From Jackrogersella multiformis (taxonomy: Eukaryota; Ascomycota; Sordariomycetes; Xylariales; Hypoxylaceae), in NCBI GenBank assembly GCA_902806575.1, contig CADCXD010000001.1, positions 1,612,001-1,676,000 on the forward strand: a stretch of 64,000 nucleotides of DNA. Reading direction: 5' to 3'. The notes below the pieces were generated by a model. That model made no database searches. It had not been told where the DNA came from and saw nothing but the letters and a program-made list of their open reading frames with translations. Made by a program: the position numbers and the translations under genes. Shown piece by piece: positions 56,420 to 64,000 of this stretch (position 1 is its first letter; each line of letters opens with the position of its first letter).

Positions 56420-59045
56420 GGTGACGGCGGAATGTTTTCTTGTGTTTCAATTAGAATTCAAGTTTAAATCCGCCTCTTATACATATGATTAATAGTATCG
56501 AGAGAATTGGCAGGTTAACTTTTTTAGTTTTACCACGTCTTAGGCTAAGTGAACCCCTCGATTTCGAAGCTATTGACAAACAAGAACCTTTGAAAAAAAA
56601 AAACCTTATCGTACATTATTTCATATGTTATCACCTGACCCACTATCGATAATCACTTATCAGATGGACCCTTGAAGCTCCATTTTCGATCCGCCTAGTG
56701 TAATCTAGGGGTACCTAGGTAGGCAATTAGGTAGGTAGACTAAACATCGGCATTGGTGGGTACGTACAACATTGAAAGTCAAGTTATGCAATTATGTTGG
56801 TTACCTCCAGACTTCAAAGAAGGCACGAATTTGCTCAAGTTTGGATGTTACATAGCTGCTACTACTTTAGCTGTACCTAGGTCTATAGGACTTAAAGTTT
56901 GTTTAACATTTGGCACTACCCAAGTAAATATATATATACAGGTACCTAGCTCTTCAGTTTCTACATCAAACTTTCAACTTCGACTATTTCTCTTCGTATT
57001 TGGGGGGGAACTTTTTGCGATCGAATTAGTTGTCATTGTGATAGATATAATTACCACGTTGATTTCTGAAAGATACCCGGGGACCAACATAATAGACCTT
57101 ATTCTACCTAGGTATCCCCCCCGGGGCGTTTTCAACCACTCATCTCATCAATAAGCACGAGGTGCGACGTAACTGGTTGTTGTCATCTTGCAACCAGTCT
57201 TGCAGCCCAACCTGACCTCAAGCTACCTGGCTACCTGGCTACCTGCCGTGTATGCTTGCATCCCGCAGGTTTCCTTGCCTTGGTCCAAAATCCGAAGTCG
57301 TCTTAGTGGTAATTGGTAGGTACCTAGCCTAACCTTGGATTTTTGTCCTGGATGATTCTACCACTCTACATACATACATACATACATACATATCTCCTAC
57401 TTCTGGCCTGCCGCATCTGACCTCGCTTGGGGTTGTTCATCACCTGCATCTGGAAGACCCGACCAATTCTAAGACCTCAAACCGTAGCCTACCATTTTCG
57501 ACTCGATTCTTTCACCACAAACAAGCCGGCCCGCCCAGAACTCCGGCCACTAACACCGCCGCCTTTGTCGTCTTCATTCCCCGTGAGCGCTCGCACCGTG
57601 CCGCCGAAAGTTGAATTTACCGCAATATCTTACTAGACGGTTTCGTTGAGAGGCGGTTTGTTGATTCGGTCCTTGCGGCTTCCCGCGGTTACATATCAAG
57701 GCAAGAGGAAGTTCAGTAGAACAGCGCTGTGGCAAGTCAACCATCTGTCTAGCGAAGAAATACCTAGGTACGTCAGGTATAACAGGTATAAAAGACCTAA
57801 TACGTTTAGCTGCTTGCTGAGTGTGGGGGAGTTTTGGATACCTTACCCGCCCGAGCAGGTGACGGGTCTCCGAGGCGGCTAGAGTAGCAGTTCGGGAAAA
57901 TCTCGAGGCGCAAAGTTGCGAGGAGCAGAGCAAAGAAAGGCCCAAAGGGAATTCAGGATTACCTACCATTACAATTTCCCTCCCCTACAGTGCTCTCCAC
58001 ACAGAAGAGAGAGAGCATAATAAGCCATTACTGCTTTCGTTTTATCCCCAACTTCTGAAGGCCACCTTTTCTAGGAGGTAGCTATTCTACCATCATCTGC
58101 AGACCTGTAAGACGGAGTCTTTCATCTGTTTTCCCATCGAGCTACGAGATTTACAGCTTGGGACCTGGGACCTGGACGATACTTTCACAAGGATTGCCCG
58201 TCTACGATAGAAACGAAACGCTCGCAACGGGCCGGTCAATAGCGACCATCTTAATTCCCCATACTCGCGGCTCTTCCAATCCGTTCCCGCTTGTCAAGTT
58301 TCCTGCACATTGCCTATCTATTCCATTTCGCTATTCTATTTCTTGTCCATTACCTACAGTACCAACTTTACATATTTTACTACCTACTACTACTACGGCT
58401 ACTGCCACTGCCACTGCCATCGCCACTATACCTAGCCCGTTTGAACTATTGTGGTTCGGAATTGACTGGCCTTGTCGAAACAGACGAATGAAACCCCAGT
58501 CTTTCTAACCGCTGTCCGTTCAGATGCAAGGTCGGCCTTCTATCCCTCCCACTTGGTCACGTCCCAGTCGAAGGCACGGGGCATCATAAGTTCATAACAG
58601 CTTGTGCGATCTTCCGTGGTGGGGAATTGTGACCCTCCGTCCAGGCGTCACCGTTCATCCCGCTTCCATCTTTCATCAAATGTTGCATGTACCTTCACCA
58701 CTGCCAGAAGCTACCTAGATAGTTCGCATTCACCGAACGCAATTTGCGCCTGGGGCCGACGAACCCGCTGTGAGCGCTACGAGCAAAGACATCGCAGCTC
58801 ATCGTCATACGAAATATTTTATTCTTAATTTCAGCAAGCAAGCCGAAGCGCAAACTACTTAAACTTATTGTTTGAGACAAACCCCCAATCACCTCTTGTG
58901 TCCACCGTATTTTTTTTCATCCGCCCAGCCTTGTGTGGACCTACAACATATCCTCGGCTTTTTTCTTTCTCTCATACGTTTCTGGCGATCCTAAAAGCTC
59001 ACGACTTTTGCTACTGATTAGACACGATTACCTGCGAATCTGGAC
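56420..59045. other. Intergenic, 2.6 kb, between divergent RPA135 and ARL8
   Basis: TACCTAGGTA at 56712, 57105 and 57761, a CATA microsatellite at 57368-57393 and a TACTAC/GCCACT run near 58378-58430. Pyrimidine-rich DNA from about 58250 to the ARL8 start looks like a long leader or promoter. No gene supported. Confidence 0.55.
57368..57393. repeat. CATA microsatellite
   Basis: About six tandem CATA units. Confidence 0.88.
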
Positions 59046-59895
59046 ATGATGGCAGGGTTATTTCGAAAGGTGTATGACTGGTTGCTCAGAACATTCTGGT
59101 GAGTTCACGAAGCTACGCTCAGCGCGGGGTCGCGAGGTCATGCCGGCTCACCGCCGTACCTGCATGCGCACACTCTGCACCACGACATCGCCAACCATCT
59201 TTCTCGTAGTGCACTATACTGACGGCCCTAACTAGGGCGACTGAGATGGACGTTACGATGATAGGCCTGCAGAACGCCGGAAAGACTTCCCTGCTTCGCG
59301 TCCTGTCGGTGAGTACCCGTAATTATCTACTACCCAACTTTGGCTGTCGCTAACGTTCCGACTTCTCTTCAGGGTGGAGAATTTACGATCGAGTAAGCAC
59401 GAGACCCTCACTAATAACGTCGATAACCTCGTTACACCGTTGAGCATCGATATGGCTGTCATCGGGTCGGCTAACAGGTCGTGTAGCTCTATTCCCACCG
59501 TCGGTTTCAACATGAAGCGTGTACAACGTGGCCATGTGACACTTAAATGCTGGGACTTGGGCGGTCAACCTCGTTTTCGGCCGATGTGGGAGAGGTATTG
59601 TCGTGGCGTGAACGCGATCGTGTTCATCGTCGACATCGCTGATCAAGACCTGCTACCCATGGCCAAGGAAGAACTTCATTCGCTGATGTCGCAGCCGAGC
59701 CTTGAAGGGATTCCTTTACTTGTGCTCGGCAACAAGTCAGACCTCCACATTAAGCTCAGCGTGGATGAACTCATAGATGCTCTGGATCTCAAGAGTATAG
59801 GACATCGCGAAGTTTCCTGCTACGGGATTAGCGCAAAGGAGGAGACCAACCTAGACGCGGTAATCCAATGGCTCATGAAGTGGGCCAACAGATGA
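59046..59895 (+). CDS. ARL8: ARL8-type small GTPase, 184 aa
   Basis: Arf-like GTPase that in other eukaryotes sits on lysosomes/vacuoles and couples them to transport and fusion. Exons are 59046-59098, 59236-59308, 59373-59392 (20 nt) and 59487-59895. The N-terminal amphipathic helix MAGLFRKVYDWLLRTFW lacks the myristoylated Gly2 of Arfs, as in Arl8. G1 is GLQNAGKT, switch I region is FTIDSIPTVGFNMK (fixed by choosing the TGTAG acceptor at 59486), G3 is WDLGGQPRFRPMWERYCRG, G4 is NKSD and G5 is ISAKEE. An alternative acceptor 15 nt upstream would insert five residues before SIPT and fits the family less well. Confidence 0.94.
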
Positions 59896-62800
59896 AATCT
59901 CTTTCCTTGCCACAGCACTTGACTTATGTTTTTGATTTCTCTGGCCACCGGGAAGCAAGCCTGCTACCGGGGCATCGCCTCGCTGCTCCTGCGACACTTT
60001 CGATGCATTTTCACGACGCTAATGATATCATGGGATGTAAAAGACGGTTCAACTTCCGGCCGGCGACGACCTAATATATAAATCATCTCTCGCGAGCTTA
60101 AATTTGGAGGTGACTGCATCATCAGTGTACCTTCGATATCTCGGACCTTACCCTCCAGTATTCCTCTTTTTTCCTTTTCGTGTGCCTCGTCTACTCGACC
60201 CAAACACTGCATAGCCATCGGAGATGGAGTCGACGGTTTCGGAACGCGAAGTGTTAGAAGGGTCAGGATAACCGACATGTTATTTTTTATTCTTTTTTTG
60301 TTCTTTTCATTGGCTGGAATTTCTCGTCGACGTCGAAGGGGGTTTGACGGCGAACACTACTAGATGTCCAAATATGCAAGCAAGGCGGGAAAGGAAGCAT
60401 CGGTGTAGTTAGGTGCATTTATGACTAAATCAATCATGACTTGACGACTTCACTAGAAGCCATATGAGATACTCGTAGGTGTTATATGCACCATGGTTCG
60501 ACGCTTGTAAAAAAAGAACGATTGACGAAAATCGAAAGCGCAAAAGAAAAATGCGCCCAGCGTGGCGCCGGAGGATTCGTCTGAGTCGCCCTAGTAAGGT
60601 GTGTGTGACAAATAGGTATGCAGTTCGACATGGCGTCGGCGGCTCGACCAGAACAAGACCAAGGCTTCAAATTTGGCAGAAACAGGAAACAGGGAAAGGG
60701 ATTTCCATGCCAGACTAGATCGAGACAGCAAGAAAGTGAGGAAGGGAAAAGAGAAAGCGTTCGGCGACAGGAGAGGTGCAGGAGTAGCGATACTTGAAGG
60801 CTACACACAGACCACATTTGATGCGATGATGAGTTGGCAAACCCTCCAGCGAAGCGATGGGAGGGGAATGATTGGCTCACAAGGCGACCATGGACAGCGC
60901 AACGTGGACTTCAGGTACCTCAGAAGGGAGACATGTGGGTATGGAGATGGCATGCATTTGACGAAAAGGAATTGGGGGAAAAGAGGGAAAAATAGATAAA
61001 TTGGGCTGGCGTTTACCAGTCAAGTGGTATTCACACAAGTTACATCTACGGCAGGTAGAAATCTCACGAGCGAGTCACGTACTTTTGTTGTCTCGTTTCT
61101 GGTTTTTGGTTTCTGTTCTCGGGTTCGAGGAAGGGCACAGTTGCGTTGTGTGTATTGAGGATGGGCGCGGCATGCCATGGGCCCATGATATGAATCTACG
61201 GAGAATTTTGACGTGGCCGCATATCATTAGTGTAGCTCGCCCTGCTGCCCTCCGTCCCCTTCAACTCAGCAACTGATCGTCAATCTCCGGGGGGTTCTAG
61301 ATTAGCTGAACAACACACGATCCTAGCAAGAACAACTCGCTTCGAAAACTCAGAGAAACATTGAGAATCGAATGCTCGATATATTTAAGTTGGGATATTT
61401 AAGTAGCATTATAGCTAGCAACTAGATGATTGATACTCGTTCGTTCATCGTGAAAAAAAGACGGCGATTCTTTTGCAATAGGTACCCTGCCAGCTTGAAA
61501 GTATGGTGTCCCCAACCAATGTAAGACACCACCTGGGAAGCATTTAGCCCTGTCCCTAAATCTGATTCCGGATAAGGAATGAAAAGGCGTGTATACACTG
61601 GGACACAACACGAATATCGTTAGTAATATTGCCTTGGTGCACACAAGGATAGATTCCTAACAGGAAGAGCCGAAACCGAGGTGTTGATTCGGAGGGGAAG
61701 TCGAAGGTGAATGGTTAATAACAATCCCCTGCTAGTACTTAGGTATATGCCCACGAGTATCTCGTTAGCCATGAAAATATCATCTGAAAAGACAAGTTAT
61801 ATATTTTGTCTTTTATTATTTAATATTGTTAAAATTAGCTAAGTGACCGAGTTAATAGAGACTGCGTTGCTATTATCATGGTCAAAAGAGTGGTATATAC
61901 TAGATGGTATAGATATATGTGGAGTGGTGATTGTGTACATAGTACAAGCTTTAAAGGCTCATTTATTAATATGATACGGTAGATTCGGTATCCGAAATAG
62001 GTAGGCACCTACTACGTAGTTTCCAAATGGTCTTGAAGGTGCGAGAGATTTTGTAGGTATTTCTCGGGTTTGCCTTCTTCCATGAGACTTGCCTAGGTGC
62101 TCAGCCTTGATTGCGGAGCTACGGATCATGGGTCGATTTATTCGTCATGATATCCAAGCCACAAATAATCAAGCAGGTGATTTGAACGAGTAGGCTGGGT
62201 ACACTAGGTACGGCCGTTACTTCGTTGCGAAAATAATCGATACTTACCCTAGGTACATGTAGGTACTATTTGGAATAGAGTTAGAGAGCTTGTGCATCCG
62301 AAGGACCAATTAACTTTTATTCTTTCGCGATAGCTCCATTCAAGGTTCGTCTACGATAGGTATGTACCTAGAATCATTAAGGTTGTGGTAGGGACCCCTT
62401 CCAAGGTTTTATCTTTCCAATAGCCCGACAAGGTCAAGCCCTTTTAAACACGCTTACACAGCCACCATTGGCGTCGATACATAATAATTCCTCAGAAGCT
62501 ACCGGTACTTACTATGTAGAGGTATCCCCCACTTACACGCCAAGCTACATTCATCCCAAGTCGGTAATCGGCAACTTCAGGCCATCATGCATCTTATTGC
62601 GTGTTCATTGTCTTAAGACCGCTCTTGTCTTCTGTAATAAGCATCATCTTCTTTTCTCACTCCTACATGTTTCAAATACTGGAATCTGTCTTCTGCAAAA
62701 TATAAATTGCTTCTTTTCAAATACCTAGGTACCTAGGCAGCTTATCTACAATACATTAAGTACCTAGTACACACAAACAAAAACATCAATACTTTACGTC

Positions 62801-62966
62801 ACTCCGCGTCATATCCCGACAACAACCTTGTTATTTCCATTTTCGGATAATAATATTCTGCCACTGCTTACGACGATAATTAGCTGAAGCTTCCAGCTCA
62901 TCCTCCTCTTACAACTTCCAACATCATTTATCACAACTCTTTCTCGTCGCACACAATCAACAAGAC
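59896..62966. other. Gene-poor intergenic stretch, 3.1 kb
   Basis: Short frames only. Poly-T run near 60282-60308, TACCTAGGTA at 62722 and near-copies around 62244 and 62366. No RNA gene recognised. Confidence 0.55.
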
Positions 62967-63517
62967 ATGGCACCTTTCGTTGACCAAGTCGACGCCCGAT
63001 TATTGGCAAAGCGCCAAAGAATCTGCAACAATGGATATATCGATCGATATGGCAATTGCTATAGCGCTTGGAACTGGTATGGTCGCTGGATATTCGTTGG
63101 TGTAGTCATCGTTCTCGTCATCGCCGTCTTCCTCCTGTGGGCGTAAGTACTCCGTTGAACGCGCAAAATGGTAGAATTTCAATAACTAACTATCAATCTA
63201 GATGCGTCAACTCCCGCCGTCGCAGACGTCAGGGCCTTCAGCCGATGTATGGTACGGGTTGGATAGGTAGAAATGACGGTGGCAACAACGCGCATTACAA
63301 TAACCAAGGCTACAACAACAACCATCCTCCCCCTCCTCCCCCGGCGTATGGACAGTCCTACCCCATGCAGAATCAGTACACAGGGACCACGTTCAATCCC
63401 AACGATGGCTACTACGGCCAGAATGAAGGCGTTGTGCAGCCGCCAAAGAACGTCTACAACAACGGCAACAACAAGGATGACTACGCACCTCCCGAGGGCC
63501 CTCCACCTAACCGATAA
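62967..63517 (+). CDS. RCR-domain single-pass membrane protein, 163 aa
   Basis: Resembles the Rcr1/Rcr2 family (resistance to Congo red; chitin deposition and membrane-protein trafficking from ER/endosomes). Exons are 62967-63142 and 63202-63517; the intron has a CTAAC branch. A short N-terminus with Cys residues (RICNNGYIDRYGNCYSAWNW) precedes one membrane helix at about 42-61 (WIFVGVVIVLVIAVFLLWA). Then comes the diagnostic CVNSRRRRRQGLQPMYGTGW. The cytosolic tail is Asn/Pro/Gly/Tyr-rich (HPPPPPPAYGQSYP) and contains PPxY-like PPAYG, a possible ubiquitin-ligase docking motif. Function in this species is inferred from the family. Confidence 0.88.
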
Positions 63518-64000
63518 GCCAGCAAAGTGAACGAGTGAATGTGGGCGAAGGGGAAGGAAAGGATCGAGTACGAACTGGACATACCCTTATTTGACTTGGT
63601 GGTTCAAGGCGTTAGATAAAATGCTTGGTTGATTCCTCGGCGTTTGATAATGAGAATGGTATGGGGATTGAACAGGATTATGATTACAAGATTCTGCGTA
63701 ATTTCTGTTGCAAATAGGTAATCATACACATAGGTACTTTTGCCTCCATCCGCACAGATCAACTCGATGTGTGCCTTGGCCGCAATATCTATTGGCCCAG
63801 AACATCTGAGATTTCCTATAAGTGCCTCTAGATCCTCAGTTTGCAAGACTCTTACTTTATAATATGATGATTCGTTAATGTGATTCAACCATCTTAGACG
63901 AGACTATATATTAAGTAGATGTATCCCAGCTTCTATCTCCCTATTACAAGAAATCTCGCAGCCCTCGTCGGATTATGCTTAGCTACATATATATGTATAT
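63518..64000. other. 3' flank, right window edge
   Basis: An open frame of 94 codons on the minus strand (63604-63888) has fairly ordinary amino-acid composition but no motif; it could be a fragment of a gene or chance. Not called. Confidence 0.5.

Noticed and set aside
59470..59486. Upstream AG (ACAG at 59477) as the ARL8 exon 4 acceptor
   Set aside because: It would add five residues inside the conserved FTIDSIPTVGF segment; the TGTAG acceptor gives the family sequence exactly.
63604..63888. 94-codon minus-strand frame near the right edge
   Set aside because: Fairly normal composition but no motif, no splice evidence and close to the window edge; left uncalled.
1..64000. tRNA genes, rRNA, CRISPR arrays, telomeric repeats
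   Set aside because: No convincing A/B-box pair, rRNA segment, regularly spaced repeat array or TTAGGG run was seen by eye; a tRNA scan could still overturn this.

Overview
The window is nuclear DNA of a filamentous ascomycete (Pezizomycotina, most likely a Sordariomycete). Short introns with GTRNGT donors and CTAAC branch sites, fungal gene families throughout (PMT4, PER1, ARL8, RCR, Mep, tyrosinase, NR-PKS) and a block of RIP-type AT-rich DNA support this. I found no tRNA, rRNA or CRISPR.

Layout. 1-18.3 kb is an ordinary genic arm: a PMT4 protein O-mannosyltransferase running off the left edge (-), a RidA-family protein (+), two unrecognised proteins, a C2H2 transcription factor with a long leader (+), the GPI-anchor remodelling protein PER1 (-) and a secreted GH5 endo-mannanase-like enzyme (+). 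18.56-28.45 kb is an accessory island. A 6,871-bp LTR retrotransposon (18608-25478; two 314-bp LTRs; target duplication CGTAA), wrecked by RIP-type C:G to T:A mutation, sits inside the ACP of a non-reducing polyketide synthase. That synthase is itself a relic, with three internal deletions, stops, frameshifts and lost active-site residues. 29-46.1 kb is again housekeeping: phosphoacetylglucosamine mutase (-) diverging from MUS81 (+), riboflavin synthase (-), the type I arginine methyltransferase (-), a 12-exon PhoD-like phosphatase (-), a family X DNA polymerase (-) and a Mep-type ammonium transporter (-). 49.4-64 kb holds a tyrosinase (-), RNA polymerase I second-largest subunit (-), ARL8 (+) and an RCR-domain membrane protein (+), separated by 2.6-3.4 kb gene-poor stretches.

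How the genes relate. There is no operon-like unit. Several products share the secretory pathway and cell surface (PMT4, PER1, PCM1, RCR, GH5), and two act in DNA repair (MUS81, POL4). The PKS relic has no recognisable biosynthetic partners nearby. Intergenic DNA is peppered with a perfect 10-bp palindrome, TACCTAGGTA: 17 exact copies, none in a coding exon.

Multi-exon models were assembled by hand from splice signals, frame and remembered family sequence. Exon coordinates are predictions, though every joined model closes in frame.
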